A program made the position numbers and the translations under genes. DNA of 64,000 nt, from assembly GCF_023156235.1 (NCBI RefSeq), contig NZ_JAKZAI010000013.1, positions 1 to 64,000 of the forward strand, read 5' to 3'. Of this stretch, positions 34,706-44,460 are shown piece by piece (within the stretch, counting starts at the first letter, position 1; each line of letters starts with the position of its first letter). The stretch is from Marinobacter goseongensis. Lineage in GTDB: Bacteria > Pseudomonadota > Gammaproteobacteria > Pseudomonadales > Oleiphilaceae. Below the pieces are notes generated by a model, which was not told the DNA's origin, did not search any database, and saw nothing but the letters and a program-made list of their open reading frames with translations.

Positions 34706-35790
34706 GCACTCCATCCGATAACCTGGCGGGCTGGCGGCTGGACTGGCCAACGTCGCGTGGAACACGGATCGCCTCCGCCTTGCTCAAAAGCGCGCCGGCG
34801 GACTTTCGGGTGGTTGAAGATCTTGGTATGACCGGATTTCCCGAGGGGGGCAATCCGGAGCGGCAAGAGGCCGGTGGCGAACACCTTTGTGTGTTTCTCG
34901 AGAAGACCGGTGACAACACCGAATACGTGGCTCGGCAACTGGCTCTGTTGTCGGGTTGTCGTCATTTCGACGTGGGATTCTGCGGGCTCAAGGACCGGCA
35001 TGCGGTGACCCGTCAATGGTTCAGCCTTTACCGCCCGGGGCTGGAAGCTGAGGACGAGGAGTTCATCGGCCAGGTTAGCGAGCGATGGCAGGTAGTTGCC
35101 AGCAACCGCTTCGTGCGCAAGTTGCGCCGGGGTGACCACCGGGGCAACCGTTTCGGAATCACCCTGCGTGATGTTCGTGGTGACCGCGCCGCTATTGATG
35201 AAGCGTTGTCGACACTGGCCAACTTTGGTGCTCCGAATTATTTCGGCCCCCAGCGGTTCGGTCATGACGGTGCCAACCTCGATCGGGCGCTGACCGTGGA
35301 CCCGACCAGGCTCAATCGGTCCGGCCGCAAAGGCGGGAAAAAAGGCAGCCGCGGTCGCAAGGGCTCTGGCAGTCAGGACAGTAAAAACGTATTGTACTTT
35401 TCTGCTGCCCGGTCGTGGCTGTTCAATGAAGTGCTGGCCAGCCGCGTTGCCGACGGCAACTGGCGCCAGGCGATGGACGGCGAACCCGGTTCCGATGCAG
35501 ACCGGGCAACCGGTCCTCTCTGGGGGGACGGTGGAACCGCAGCGGTCGCCGGCCAGGGCGCGTTGGAACGGGACATCGTGTCCCGGACACCGGGGCTTGA
35601 GGCCCTGTTTTCGGTGACCCGGATGAAGCCCGAGCGTCGGCCCCTGATTGCGCTGCCGCAGGCGTTGCAGTGGCAATGGTTGCAGGAAGGCGTGCTGGAA
35701 ATCGGCTTTTGGCTGGCGCCCGGGCAATACGCCACGACCGTACTGGCGGACGTATTCGAATTACGAGACGGGGCATCAGACCCCGCATAG
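34702..35790 (+). CDS. truD: tRNA pseudouridine(13) synthase TruD
   Basis: A 362-residue pseudouridine synthase acting on U13 of tRNA-Glu. The catalytic Asp98 is in [11 protein letters not shown]. Other family blocks are [18 protein letters not shown] and [15 protein letters not shown]. An unusual Lys/Arg/Gly/Ser-rich insertion (about residues 205-228) lies just before the second block and is absent, as far as I recall, from E. coli TruD. The GTG start at 34702 overlaps ispF by 4 bp. Confidence 0.94.
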   Translation: MSTPSDNLAGWRLDWPTSRGTRIASALLKSAPADFRVVEDLGMTGFPEGGNPERQEAGGEHLCVFLEKTGDNTEYVARQLALLSGCRHFDVGFCGLKDRHAVTRQWFSLYRPGLEAEDEEFIGQVSERWQVVASNRFVRKLRRGDHRGNRFGITLRDVRGDRAAIDEALSTLANFGAPNYFGPQRFGHDGANLDRALTVDPTRLNRSGRKGGKKGSRGRKGSGSQDSKNVLYFSAARSWLFNEVLASRVADGNWRQAMDGEPGSDADRATGPLWGDGGTAAVAGQGALERDIVSRTPGLEALFSVTRMKPERRPLIALPQALQWQWLQEGVLEIGFWLAPGQYATTVLADVFELRDGASDPA

Positions 35791-35860
35791 AAAAATATCC
35801 GGGCGGGTAATCTGTAGCCAGATGCGATGACCCGGAGTGCAAAGGCTAGCGGAGAAAATT

Positions 35861-36625
35861 GTGCGCATACTGTTATCCAACGATGACGGTGTTCATTCAC
35901 CGGGTCTTCAGGCGTTGTATGAGGGCCTGGCGGGTATTGGTGAGCTGGAAGTTGTTGCCCCGGACCGGGATCACAGCGGCGCCAGTAATGCCCTGACCCT
36001 GAGCCGACCGCTCACGGTTGAAGAACACCCGAACGGGTTCCGGTCGGTAGACGGAACACCCACGGACTGTGTCCACCTGGCGGTGAATGGCCTTTTCAGC
36101 CAACCGTTCGACCGGGTTGTGTCGGGTATCAACACCCACGCGAATCTCGGTGACGACATCATCTACTCTGGAACCGTCGCCGCTGCCACCGAGGGCCGAA
36201 ATCTGGGGTTGCCGGCGATTGCGGTGTCTTTGGTCAATGAAGGGCACTTCCATTACGCAACCGCGGCCCGTGTGGTACGGATGCTCCTGGAGGGGAAAAA
36301 GCCGTTGGCACTGGGTCCACGCTGCATCCTGAACGTCAACGTACCGGATGTGCCCTGGGACAGAATCGCCGGGTTCCGGGTGACCCGCCTGGGTCACCGG
36401 GATCGTGCCGAGGGTGCCATCCCCATGACGTGCCCCCGAGGCAAGGAACGCTACTGGATCGGCGCCGCCGGGCAGGGCAGCGATGCCGGTCCGGGTACAG
36501 ATTTCCATGCGGTGCGTGAAAACTACGTGTCAATCACCCCGGTTCATGTCGACATGACACGCCACGAGGCGCTGTCACCGTTACGAGAGTGGGTCGACGA
36601 CGTGAACGCCGGGGAGAAATCGTGA
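35861..36625 (+). CDS. surE: 5'/3'-nucleotidase SurE
   Basis: A 254-residue stationary-phase survival nucleotidase. The metal site is LLSNDDG (Asp8, Asp9). Other features are DRDHSGASNALTL and SGINTHANLGDDIIYSGTVAAA. The GTG at 35861 is used because GGAG lies 8 bases upstream and the protein then starts with the typical RILLSNDDG. An earlier GTG at 35837 adds eight non-conserved residues. It overlaps pcm by one base. Confidence 0.95.
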   Translation: MRILLSNDDGVHSPGLQALYEGLAGIGELEVVAPDRDHSGASNALTLSRPLTVEEHPNGFRSVDGTPTDCVHLAVNGLFSQPFDRVVSGINTHANLGDDIIYSGTVAAATEGRNLGLPAIAVSLVNEGHFHYATAARVVRMLLEGKKPLALGPRCILNVNVPDVPWDRIAGFRVTRLGHRDRAEGAIPMTCPRGKERYWIGAAGQGSDAGPGTDFHAVRENYVSITPVHVDMTRHEALSPLREWVDDVNAGEKS

Positions 36626-37281
36626 TGGTTGCAGAGCACCAGGGCATTGGCATGACTTCCCGCCGAACCCGTATGCGTCTGATTCAGCGCTTGCGTGATG
36701 CGGGCATAAAAGATGAAAAGGTACTGGCGGTTATGGGAGATATGCCTCGCCACATATTTCTGGATGAGGCACTCTCTCATCGTGCCTATGAGGATACCTC
36801 GCTGCCCATCGGCTATAACCAGACACTCTCCCAGCCCTACATTGTTGCCAGGATGACCGAGATTCTGATGCAGCATGAGCCGGCCCGGGTGCTTGAGCTC
36901 GGCACCGGCTCCGGCTACCAGACCGCCATCCTGGCGCGCCTCGTGGATCTGGTGTTCAGTGTTGAGCGGATCAAACCCCTGCAGGACCGGGCGCGTGACC
37001 GGTTGCGCCAGCTTGAGCTGCGCAACACGCTGCTCAAGCACGCGGATGGTGGCATGGGCTGGCCCGACAAAGGCCCTTTCGACGGTATTATGTTGACCGC
37101 AGCGCCCAAGGAAATCCCGCCTGAACTGAAATCACAACTGGCAGACGGCGGCGTCATCGTGGCGCCGGTAGGTGAAACTGATCAGACCCTGGTGAAAATG
37201 GTTCGCCGCGGCGACAGCTTCGAGATCACTCGAATAGAAGCCGTGAATTTCGTACCCCTGCTTGGCGGGGTCATACGGTGA
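36625..37281 (+). CDS. pcm: Protein-L-isoaspartate O-methyltransferase Pcm
   Basis: A 218-residue SAM-dependent repair methyltransferase that acts on damaged Asp/Asn residues in proteins. The SAM motif is VLELGTGSGYQTAIL. The substrate region YNQTLSQPYIVARMTE and the C-terminal VNFVPLLGGV are present. The ATG at 36625 shares a base with the surE stop and has GGGGAG upstream. surE-pcm coupling is conserved in relatives. Confidence 0.96.
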   Translation: MVAEHQGIGMTSRRTRMRLIQRLRDAGIKDEKVLAVMGDMPRHIFLDEALSHRAYEDTSLPIGYNQTLSQPYIVARMTEILMQHEPARVLELGTGSGYQTAILARLVDLVFSVERIKPLQDRARDRLRQLELRNTLLKHADGGMGWPDKGPFDGIMLTAAPKEIPPELKSQLADGGVIVAPVGETDQTLVKMVRRGDSFEITRIEAVNFVPLLGGVIR

Positions 37282-38222
37282 CCGACCCGCAGCGAGAGCA
37301 TCGTCTGCCCGCGGTGTTCCTGCGGGGCATGGCCATGGGCGCAGCGGACATCGTGCCCGGAGTCTCCGGTGGCACCATCGCGTTTATCACGGGCATTTAT
37401 TTCCGCTTGCTAGAGGCTATTAACGCGGTGCCCGGAGCCGTCATCGGCTCGCTCTTCCGCGGTGATCTGAAGGGCTTCTGGCGGCGTTGTGACGGCAATT
37501 TCCTGGTGTGCCTGCTGGTGGGCATACTGATGAGCATCGCGACACTGGCCTCGGCCATCAGCTATGCCCTGAACGAGCATCCCATTCTGATCTGGAGTTT
37601 CTTTTTCGGGCTGATTGTAGCGTCGGTCTGGCATGTCGGCCGTCAGATCCGGTCTTTCTCCGCCTTTCTGCTGCTTCCGTTGGCCGCCGGAATCGCTTTT
37701 GCCTGGGGGGTGACCACCCTGCCGGCCGGTCAGGTCGACCCGTCCGGGCTGGTCTTCTTCGGGGCGGGCGCCCTGGCAATTTGTGCCATGATCCTTCCGG
37801 GTATTTCCGGCAGTTTCATTCTCGTCATTATCGGGATGTATGCGCCGGTTCTTGATGCAATCCGTCACCTTGAAGTGGGACTTCTGCTGTTGTTCGCTTC
37901 CGGGTGTGTCATTGGCATCCTCTCCATCGCGCGGCTCATCACCTGGGCGTTTCACCACTTTCATGATCCGGTGTTGGCGCTGCTGACCGGTTTCATGATC
38001 GGTGCCCTCAACAAAGTCTGGCCCTGGAAGGAAACCCTGAGCTGGCGAACCAACAGTTCCGGAGAGCAGGTCGCGCTGAATGAGGCCAGTGTCAGCCCTG
38101 GCTACTATGCCGATATTACCGGTCTTGATCCGCAGCTTATGCTGGCGGTGACCATGGCTGTTGGCGGCTTTGCCCTGGTGTTGCTGGTGGAGTGGATTGG
38201 CTCCCGCAACCGCGCCGGGTGA
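37278..38222 (+). CDS. DUF368 (PopT-like) polyprenyl-phosphate transporter candidate
   Basis: A 314-residue inner-membrane protein with about eight predicted membrane helices. It carries the DUF368 signatures MGAADIVPGVSGGTIAFITGIY and ILPGISGSFILVIIGMY, an apparent internal repeat of the PG(V/I)SG motif. Members of this family (PopT) were reported to move undecaprenyl phosphate across the membrane for reuse. Whether this protein does so is inferred. The GTG start overlaps pcm by 4 bp. It sits between pcm and nlpD, where Pseudomonas, as I recall, has no such gene. Confidence 0.85.
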   Translation: MTDPQREHRLPAVFLRGMAMGAADIVPGVSGGTIAFITGIYFRLLEAINAVPGAVIGSLFRGDLKGFWRRCDGNFLVCLLVGILMSIATLASAISYALNEHPILIWSFFFGLIVASVWHVGRQIRSFSAFLLLPLAAGIAFAWGVTTLPAGQVDPSGLVFFGAGALAICAMILPGISGSFILVIIGMYAPVLDAIRHLEVGLLLLFASGCVIGILSIARLITWAFHHFHDPVLALLTGFMIGALNKVWPWKETLSWRTNSSGEQVALNEASVSPGYYADITGLDPQLMLAVTMAVGGFALVLLVEWIGSRNRAG

Positions 38223-38478
38223 GGGGGTGGTGTTACTTTTCGATCAGTCGTCGTGTGTGAACCGGTAACAGATGTGGCCGCAGAGTAACTTGGCATTGGC
38301 TATAAAATGTGCAATATATTAGTGAGTTACTCCAACAACTTTAGAATCTGCCGTATTGTTCATACGGAATTTTCATAACAGGACAGTTCTTATACCTGTG
38401 AGATTTTGTTCGCGTGGGTTTCCCCAAGCTGGCTTATCAGCCTGTCTTCGGCTCCTTTCCGGTGCCAGGAACGTCCTG
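38223..38478. other. Region between the DUF368 gene and nlpD
   Basis: These bases are AT-rich in their middle (38290-38345) and likely hold an nlpD promoter, but no clear -35/-10 pair stands out. A short palindrome, CCGTAT-TGTTC-ATACGG, is at 38351-38367. Earlier in-frame starts for nlpD (TTG 38356, GTG 38398) also fall here. Confidence 0.35.
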
Positions 38479-39294
38479 TTGTCTGTCTTCTCTTCTCGCC
38501 GCTGTGCTCTGATTCCAATCGTGTTGGTGCTGGTGGCTACGCCATTGTTATTGACCGGCTGCAATACCAGCGCTATTTACCAGGACGACGCCTACAACCC
38601 ACCGGTCTTCTGGGGGCGCCATGTGGTGAAGCCGGGAGAAACTCTGTACAGCATTGCCTGGCGCTACGGGCGGGACTACCGCGAACTCGGTAGCGCCAAT
38701 GGTATTGACGCCCCATGGACCCTGAGAGCCGGCCAGGTGCTGCGCCTGGATGTTCGCGGAAAGGTCACCGCCGGAACGCAGACTGGAAGCGTCCGCAAGC
38801 CTGCCGCGAAGCCCCCCACACCGACGGTGGCCAAGACGCCACCCAAGCCGCAATCAAAGCCCAGGGTTTCGAAAGCGCCGAATAAACAGTCGCCCATTGG
38901 CAATCAGACCCAGACGGTGTCGAGCATAAACTGGCGCTGGCCGCACGTTGGCACCGTAATTGCAGGTTACTCAACCTCCGGTAAAGTCAATAAAGGTGTT
39001 GATATTGCTGGAAAACCGGGGGATGCTGTAAAAGCAGCGGCCGGCGGCAACGTGGTATACGCCGGAAGTGGATTGCTTGGTTACGGCAATCTGATTATTG
39101 TGAACCATAACGAGCACTATCTGAGTGCTTACGCCCACAACCGCAAGATTCTGGTGCAGGAAGGGGAGGATGTAAAAGCCGGGCAGGTTATCGCAGAGCT
39201 CGGAAGCAGCGGTTCGGATCGGCCCAAATTGCATTTTGAAATTCGTAGGAATGGCAATCCGGTAGATCCCATGCATTACCTGCCGCCACGCTGA
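38479..39294 (+). CDS. nlpD: LysM/M23 lipoprotein NlpD, amidase activator
   Basis: About 271 residues. A signal peptide (SVFSSRRCALIPIVLVLV) ends in the lipobox LLTGC. A LysM domain (HVVKPGETLYSIAWRYGRDY), a Pro/Lys-rich linker and a C-terminal M23/LytM-like domain follow. The M23 metal residues are degenerate: GVDIAG replaces the usual HxGxD pattern, and KLHFEIR lacks the first His of HxH. This is typical of NlpD-type activators of the AmiC amidase rather than active peptidases. The TTG at 38479 gives a normal lipoprotein signal and has AGGAA upstream. GTG 38398 and TTG 38356 remain possible. Confidence 0.85.
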   Translation: MSVFSSRRCALIPIVLVLVATPLLLTGCNTSAIYQDDAYNPPVFWGRHVVKPGETLYSIAWRYGRDYRELGSANGIDAPWTLRAGQVLRLDVRGKVTAGTQTGSVRKPAAKPPTPTVAKTPPKPQSKPRVSKAPNKQSPIGNQTQTVSSINWRWPHVGTVIAGYSTSGKVNKGVDIAGKPGDAVKAAAGGNVVYAGSGLLGYGNLIIVNHNEHYLSAYAHNRKILVQEGEDVKAGQVIAELGSSGSDRPKLHFEIRRNGNPVDPMHYLPPR

Positions 39295-39368
39295 CCGTGA
39301 AACGCTAGCCAGCGAAAGGGAAAACCCGGCACTGACAGAAACAGCCGACAGTGAACAACAAAAACAAG

Positions 39369-39456
39369 GGTTACAGGGGTTGTAACCAGCCAATAGCTAA
39401 ATGTCCTGAAAAAAGCGAATACAGCAGGCGCTCACAATAATAAGAAGTCGTGAGCG
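39369..39456 (+). other. Hairpins in the rpoS 5' leader
   Basis: Two perfect inverted repeats lie between nlpD and rpoS: GGTTACA/TGTAACC (39369-39387, five-base loop) and CGCTCAC/GTGAGCG (39429-39456, 14-base loop). They could shape rpoS mRNA translation or stability. No Hfq or RsmA site has been shown; an AGGA near 39471 is a possible one. Confidence 0.4.
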
Positions 39457-39491
39457 ACAAACCAGGATGATAGACAGGCGGGGCAAAAGAC

Positions 39492-40490
39492 ATGTCAGCA
39501 GAACAAGATGAACTCATCATCGACCGCGTGAGCGATATTGAAGACGCCGAAGAACAGCTTCTGGCGGAAGACAAGGTCGAGAAAGACACTTCTGACACCG
39601 AGGTGGCAGAAGTCCAAGAAGGAATTCCGGCCCAGGGCCGTTATTTCACCAGCCAGAAACAACTCGATGCGACTCAGCTTTATCTGAACGAGATTGGTTT
39701 CTCTCCACTGCTTACTCCTGAAGAAGAAGTCTACTTTGCCAGACTGGCCCGCAAGGGCGAGGAGTCCGGTCGTAAGCGCATGATCGAGAGTAACCTGCGG
39801 CTGGTGGTGAAAATAGCGAGGCGATACGTCAACCGCGGTCTGACGCTGCTGGATCTGATCGAAGAGGGCAACCTCGGTTTGATTCGCGCCGTCGAGAAAT
39901 TCGATCCCGAACGCGGTTTCCGCTTTTCCACCTACGCGACCTGGTGGATTCGCCAGACCATTGAGCGGGCCATCATGAATCAGACCCGGACGATCCGGTT
40001 ACCGATTCACGTGGTCAAGGAATTAAATCTTTACCTCCGTGCCGCCCGTGAACTGACCCAGAAGCTGGATCACGAGCCGTCGGCGGAAGAAATTGCCCGC
40101 ATGGTCGACAAGCCGGTGAACGATGTGAAGCGCATGCTCGGCCTGAACGAGCGGGTGGCATCCATGGACACACCCCTCGGTGCTGGCGGTGAGAAGTCTT
40201 TGCTGGACACCGTCGCCGATGAAGGCGCGTCAGACCCCGCCGATCTGCTGCAGGACAACAACATGTGTTCCTGTGTCGAGAAGTGGATTGATCAGCTCAG
40301 CGACAAGCAGCAGGAGGTACTCTCTCGCCGGTTCGGTCTGCGGGGTTATCCGGTCAGTACGTTGGAGGAGGTCGGGCAGGAAATCGGTCTGACCCGGGAG
40401 CGTGTGCGACAGATTCAGGTTGAGGCGCTGCGTCGCCTGCGGGAGATCCTGGAAAAAGAAGGCTTGTCCGGCACCCTGTTGTTCAAGTAA
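39492..40490 (+). CDS. rpoS: RNA polymerase sigma factor RpoS
   Basis: A 332-residue sigma38 factor for stationary phase and general stress. It has an acidic N-terminus, region 1.2 ([21 protein letters not shown]), region 2 ([25 protein letters not shown]), region 3 and region 4 ([26 protein letters not shown]). Regions 1.2 and 2 match RpoS more than RpoD, which would be far longer. The nlpD-rpoS order is standard for Gammaproteobacteria, and in relatives the main rpoS promoter lies in nlpD. Confidence 0.97.
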   Translation: MSAEQDELIIDRVSDIEDAEEQLLAEDKVEKDTSDTEVAEVQEGIPAQGRYFTSQKQLDATQLYLNEIGFSPLLTPEEEVYFARLARKGEESGRKRMIESNLRLVVKIARRYVNRGLTLLDLIEEGNLGLIRAVEKFDPERGFRFSTYATWWIRQTIERAIMNQTRTIRLPIHVVKELNLYLRAARELTQKLDHEPSAEEIARMVDKPVNDVKRMLGLNERVASMDTPLGAGGEKSLLDTVADEGASDPADLLQDNNMCSCVEKWIDQLSDKQQEVLSRRFGLRGYPVSTLEEVGQEIGLTRERVRQIQVEALRRLREILEKEGLSGTLLFK

Positions 40491-40513
40491 AGGTTAGCGT
40501 TCTGTCATCCTCT

Positions 40514-40545
40514 AAAGCCGGCCATGGAAAGTGGCCGGCTTTTCT
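40514..40545 (+). terminator. rpoS terminator
   Basis: AAAGCCGGCCA pairs with TGGCCGGCTTT across a seven-base loop, followed by TTTCTGTTT. It lies 24 bases after the rpoS stop. Confidence 0.85.
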
Positions 40546-40690
40546 GTTTCAGTGACCCCTCAAATGAGAACCAGGTTAAGCAAAGCCGCGTGCCCCCCTG
40601 CTAGAATGGCGTTCCGGGCAGGGAACGGCTGTCGACACCCGGTAGAACAACTAAAAAAATCTCATAAAAACGACTGAAAAGGAAAGGACG

Positions 40691-41266
40691 ATGAAGAAGG
40701 CTCTATCAACAGGCTTTGTCTCACTGCTATTGACCGCTGCCCTGGCAGCACCGGCGTCAGCCCTGACGGTGGAAGGTGTCGACGTCCCGGACACCTATCC
40801 TGCCATGAACACTGAGCTCAAGCTGAACGGAGCAGGTACCCGTTCAAAATGGTTCATGGACCTCTACGTTGGCGGCCTGTACGTGCCGGAAACCATTGAT
40901 GACGGCGAAGCGATCATCAATGCGGACGAGCCCCAGGCTATTACCCTGCACATTATCTCAGGGATGATTACCAGCGAGCGCATGACCGAAGCGACCATGG
41001 AGGGTTTTGTAAGCTCGACCGACGGCGATCTTTCGGCCATTCAGAGCGATGTGGACCAGTTCCTGTCGGTCTTCGAGGAAGAGATCAAGGAAGGGGATGT
41101 GTTCGATCTGGTTTACCTGCCGACAGAGGGCGTACGGGTCCTGAAAAATGGCGAGGTTCGTGATACCGTCGGGGATCTGCAATTCAAAAAAGCGCTGTTT
41201 GGTATCTGGCTGTCTGACAAGCCGGCGCAGAAAGATCTGAAAGAGAAAATGCTGGGTCAGCGATAG
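40691..41266 (+). CDS. Chalcone-isomerase-like secreted protein
   Basis: A 191-residue protein with a typical Sec signal peptide, cleaved after the AAPASA region. The mature part resembles bacterial chalcone isomerase-like proteins (TELKLNGAGTRSKWFMDLYVGGLYVPE, with a C-terminal FKKALFGIWLSDKPAQKDLKEKMLG). Bacterial members have no known flavonoid role and may bind fatty acids. The start has AGGAAAGG upstream. A strong TAGAAT-like -10 near 40611 lacks a good -35. The gene faces nth, with a hairpin between. Confidence 0.85.
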   Translation: MKKALSTGFVSLLLTAALAAPASALTVEGVDVPDTYPAMNTELKLNGAGTRSKWFMDLYVGGLYVPETIDDGEAIINADEPQAITLHIISGMITSERMTEATMEGFVSSTDGDLSAIQSDVDQFLSVFEEEIKEGDVFDLVYLPTEGVRVLKNGEVRDTVGDLQFKKALFGIWLSDKPAQKDLKEKMLGQR

Positions 41267-41282
41267 TCTCAGAGCGTGTATT

Positions 41283-41312
41283 GCTGCCGGGCACCCTGCT
41301 GTACCCGGCAGC
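41283..41312. terminator. Hairpin between convergent genes, possible bidirectional terminator
   Basis: GCTGCCGGG (41283-41291) and CCCGGCAGC (41304-41312) form a 9-bp stem with a 12-base loop between the convergent stop codons at 41266 and 41322. There is no strong T-run on either side, so termination is only likely from position. Confidence 0.4.
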
Positions 41313-41321
41313 AGCGGACGT

Positions 41322-41960
41322 TTACAGGTAGTCCCGCTTCTGTTTGAACTCGCAAAGATCCTCGATGATGCAGGCGCCACATTTCGGTTTTCTCGCGGTG
41401 CAGGTGTAGCGTCCGTGCAGGATCAGCCAGTGATGGGCGTCCAGAAGAAACTCTCCGGGCACCAGCCTCACCAGACGTTTTTCCACCTCTAGCACATTCT
41501 TGCCCGGTGCGATGCCGGTCCGGTTTGACACCCGGAAGATGTGGGTGTCCACCGCCATCGCGGGTTGACCAAAGGCGGTATTCAGCACCACATTGGCGGT
41601 TTTGCGACCCACACCGGGGAGTGCTTCGAGGGCTTCCCGTTGATCAGGCACCTCGCCACCGTGCTGTTCCAGAAGAATCCGGCAGGTTTTAATCACGTTC
41701 TCGGCTTTGCTGTTGAACAGTCCGATGGTTTTGACGTACGCCTTCAGCCCGTCCACCCCCAGCGCCAGGATGGCTGCCGGGGTATTGGCAACCGGATAGA
41801 GTTTGTCCGTCGCCTTATTGACGCCAACGTCCGTCGCCTGGGCAGACAGAATGACGGCAATCAGTAATTCGAAGGGTGTCGAGTAATTCAGTTCCGTGGT
41901 CGGATTCGGATTATCGGCCCGTAGCCGGGTGAAAATCTCGGTGCGCTTTTCCCGGTTCAT
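41322..41960 (-). CDS. nth: Endonuclease III (Nth)
   Basis: A 212-residue base-excision-repair glycosylase/AP lyase for oxidised pyrimidines. The helix-hairpin-helix segment LPGVGRKTANVVLNTAFG holds the catalytic Lys. The Asp is in MAVDTHIFRVSNR. The C-terminal [4Fe-4S] motif is C-x6-C-x2-C-x5-C (CTARKPKC, CGAC, CIIEDLC). It starts one base after rsxE and is conserved as the last gene of the rsx operon. Confidence 0.97.
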   Translation of the reverse strand: MNREKRTEIFTRLRADNPNPTTELNYSTPFELLIAVILSAQATDVGVNKATDKLYPVANTPAAILALGVDGLKAYVKTIGLFNSKAENVIKTCRILLEQHGGEVPDQREALEALPGVGRKTANVVLNTAFGQPAMAVDTHIFRVSNRTGIAPGKNVLEVEKRLVRLVPGEFLLDAHHWLILHGRYTCTARKPKCGACIIEDLCEFKQKRDYL

Positions 41961-41961
41961 A

Positions 41962-42678
41962 TCAGGATACCTGCCCGGTCACGCGAACGCGCTTGCTGCC
42001 GGAAACTACCGGCTCGGCCACCCTGGCTTTGCGCCTTTTTTCCGCTCGGTTATCAATGCTGTTTTTCAGGGCAATCAACAGCCCGAGTCCCACAAAAGCA
42101 CCCGGTGGCAGAACCATGAACAGCACATCCGGATAGCTGTCCAGCGGCCGGAAGCCCCAATCTGCGGCCACAGGGCCGAGCAGAAGATCCATATCTGTGA
42201 ACAGCGTGCCCTGACCGATCAGTTCGCGCAATCCGCCAAGGACCACCAGCACCGCAAGAAATCCGAGGCCCATCATGATGCCGTCAAGCAGGGCGGGGAT
42301 CGGGCCGTTCTTCGAGGCAAAGGCGTCGGCGCGGCCCAGAATGGCGCAGTTGGTCACGATCAATGGAATGAAAATGCCGAGGATCTGGTAAAGCTCGTAG
42401 GTGAAAGCCTGCATCAACAGCTCGGCACAGGTCACGAAGGAGGCGATGATCATCACGAAAGCGGGCAACCGCACTGACTCGCTTACGAAGTGACGAATCA
42501 GTGAGACCGCCAGATTCGAGCCCATCAGCACCAGCAGTGTGGCCAGTCCCAGGCCGATGGCGTTCACTACTGTGCTGGTGACCGCCAGCAGGGGGCATAG
42601 TCCCAGTACCTGAACGAGGGCTGGGTTGTTGGTCCACAAGCCCTCACGAATGATCTCAGCGTTGGTTTTGGTTGCCAT
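41962..42678 (-). CDS. rsxE: Rsx/Rnf electron transport complex subunit E
   Basis: A 238-residue inner-membrane subunit with about six helices. It has the typical [17 protein letters not shown], and [18 protein letters not shown] with a conserved membrane Cys. The complex moves electrons between ferredoxin and NADH/quinone-level carriers with ion transport, and in E. coli Rsx keeps SoxR reduced. The gene is 2 bp from rsxG. Confidence 0.96.
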   Translation of the reverse strand: MATKTNAEIIREGLWTNNPALVQVLGLCPLLAVTSTVVNAIGLGLATLLVLMGSNLAVSLIRHFVSESVRLPAFVMIIASFVTCAELLMQAFTYELYQILGIFIPLIVTNCAILGRADAFASKNGPIPALLDGIMMGLGFLAVLVVLGGLRELIGQGTLFTDMDLLLGPVAADWGFRPLDSYPDVLFMVLPPGAFVGLGLLIALKNSIDNRAEKRRKARVAEPVVSGSKRVRVTGQVS

Positions 42679-42680
42679 AA

Positions 42681-43382
42681 TCAGGATTGCTCCAGGTCAC
42701 GCGGTTGGCCGGCAATGGCTTCCGGACTGGTCGGGTCGGCCTTGATGTCTGGCGCCTCGTTGAGTATCCCGCGAATCTCGGCGCGGTTCTGGCGAAAATA
42801 GACGAGGGTTTTCTGAACCGCTTTCACCACCGCTCTCGGCGTGATGGTGGCGCCGGTAAACTGGTCGAAAACACCGCCGTTTTTCTTCACGTTCCAGCGA
42901 TCAGGACGGGGGTCGCCGAGAGAGCGGCCATTGAAGGACAGAATCCAGTCCGATTTCTTGCTTTCAATACGATCGCCAAGCCCCGGGGTTTCGCGATGAC
43001 TGGTCACGCGCACCCCCAGCACCCGGCCGTCGGTATCAATGCCGACCAACAGGCGGATGTCGCCGGAATAGCCGTCGGGGGCTACCGCGGGCAGAATCAG
43101 GCCCACCGTGCGGCCGCCTTCGCGGGCAATCCAGGCCGTGATGGGGCCATTCAGCGCCAGGCGGTCACTGGCCGGCAATTCGACCCTATCCCGCAGCATA
43201 TCGTTGTCATGGCGGCTTTCGGGAATGATCTCGAACAACGCTCTGGCTTCGGCGCGGGCTGACTGGTCCGCGATACGTTCTGCCGTCATCACCTGAGTGA
43301 TCGCAATGGTGCCACCGGTAATGATGGCAAACAGGCCCAGGCCAATGGCGCTTCGACGAACAGACTGTGCAATGGCGGTCAT
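42681..43382 (-). CDS. rsxG: Rsx/Rnf electron transport complex subunit G
   Basis: A 233-residue subunit with one N-terminal membrane helix and a periplasmic domain. The covalent-FMN motif lies in [15 protein letters not shown] (a Thr in T-G-A-T). ETPGLGDRI is also characteristic. It is 3 bp from rsxD. Confidence 0.95.
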   Translation of the reverse strand: MTAIAQSVRRSAIGLGLFAIITGGTIAITQVMTAERIADQSARAEARALFEIIPESRHDNDMLRDRVELPASDRLALNGPITAWIAREGGRTVGLILPAVAPDGYSGDIRLLVGIDTDGRVLGVRVTSHRETPGLGDRIESKKSDWILSFNGRSLGDPRPDRWNVKKNGGVFDQFTGATITPRAVVKAVQKTLVYFRQNRAEIRGILNEAPDIKADPTSPEAIAGQPRDLEQS

Positions 43383-43385
43383 GGC

Positions 43386-44438
43386 TTACCCCTGTGTCCG
43401 GCCAGGAACGCCCCGGCGGGCCTTGTGGTGGCCATAGGTGCGCGGCGGCGTGTAATGGTCAATGAAGGGCACGGCAAAGTTCATCAGCAGCACGCTGAAA
43501 GCAACCGCGTCGGGGTAATTGCCCCAGGTGCGGATCACGTAAATCAGCGCGCCGATGCCGGCTCCGTAGATCAGTTTGCCCTGGTGGCTGGTGGCTGCCG
43601 ACACCGGATCCGTGGCGATGAAAAACGCCCCGAGCATGGTGCCACCGGCCAGCATGTGCAGGCCAAACGGTGCGTATTGATCCGGGTTGCTGCCAAAGGC
43701 CAGACTCATCACGGCAATACCTGCCAGCATACTGACCGGGATGTGCCAGGTGATGATCTTTAGCGCGATCAGCACCAGGCCGCCGAGCAGGAACGCGCCA
43801 TTGACCCATTCCCAGCCACGGGCCACGCCGTCGCCAAAGGTCGGATGCTGAAGCACTTCTGCCGCCGTGTAGCTGGCAATTTTGTGTTTGTACTCATCCA
43901 GCGGTGTGGCCATCGTGAAGGCGTCAACCGCGGTTTGCTGACCAGAGGCGATGATCCCGAGGGTTTCGCCAAACCTGGGAGCGGCCTCCCAGAGCAGCGC
44001 GGCCTCAGCCCAGTTGGTGGTCATCGCGACGGGGAACGAGATCAGTACCAGGGCATAGCCCACCATGGCGGGGTTGAACGGATTCGAGCCCAATCCGCCA
44101 TAAAGCTGCTTGGCCATGACAATGGCGGAGATCACCGCAATGGCGGATACCCAGAATGGCACAAACTGGGGCAGGGACAGGCCAAGCAACAAACCGGTGA
44201 CCGCCGCGGTGTTGTCTTTCAGAAAAAACGCCAGCGGCTTGCCTCGCACCGCCAGCATGGCAGCTTCTGCACCGAGAGCCACCAGAATGCACCAGACCAC
44301 ATTGATCAGGTTGCCCCACCCAAAGAACAGGGTCTGCGCCAACAGGCCTGGCAGAGCCGCCAGAATTACCCACAGCATCACCCAGGAGGTAGGCCGAGCG
44401 TTGCGGGCATGGGGAGAGGACTGCTGTACTAATGCCAT
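43386..44438 (-). CDS. rsxD: Rsx/Rnf electron transport complex subunit D
   Basis: A 350-residue inner-membrane subunit with many helices. It has a covalent-flavin-type sequence [29 protein letters not shown] and the [20 protein letters not shown] block. The ATG at 44438 is chosen because the earlier start at 44504 would overlap rsxC by 44 bases and its extra residues are not family-like. Confidence 0.94.
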   Translation of the reverse strand: MALVQQSSPHARNARPTSWVMLWVILAALPGLLAQTLFFGWGNLINVVWCILVALGAEAAMLAVRGKPLAFFLKDNTAAVTGLLLGLSLPQFVPFWVSAIAVISAIVMAKQLYGGLGSNPFNPAMVGYALVLISFPVAMTTNWAEAALLWEAAPRFGETLGIIASGQQTAVDAFTMATPLDEYKHKIASYTAAEVLQHPTFGDGVARGWEWVNGAFLLGGLVLIALKIITWHIPVSMLAGIAVMSLAFGSNPDQYAPFGLHMLAGGTMLGAFFIATDPVSAATSHQGKLIYGAGIGALIYVIRTWGNYPDAVAFSVLLMNFAVPFIDHYTPPRTYGHHKARRGVPGRTQG

Positions 44439-44460
44439 GTATGGAAAGCCCTGATGTCCG

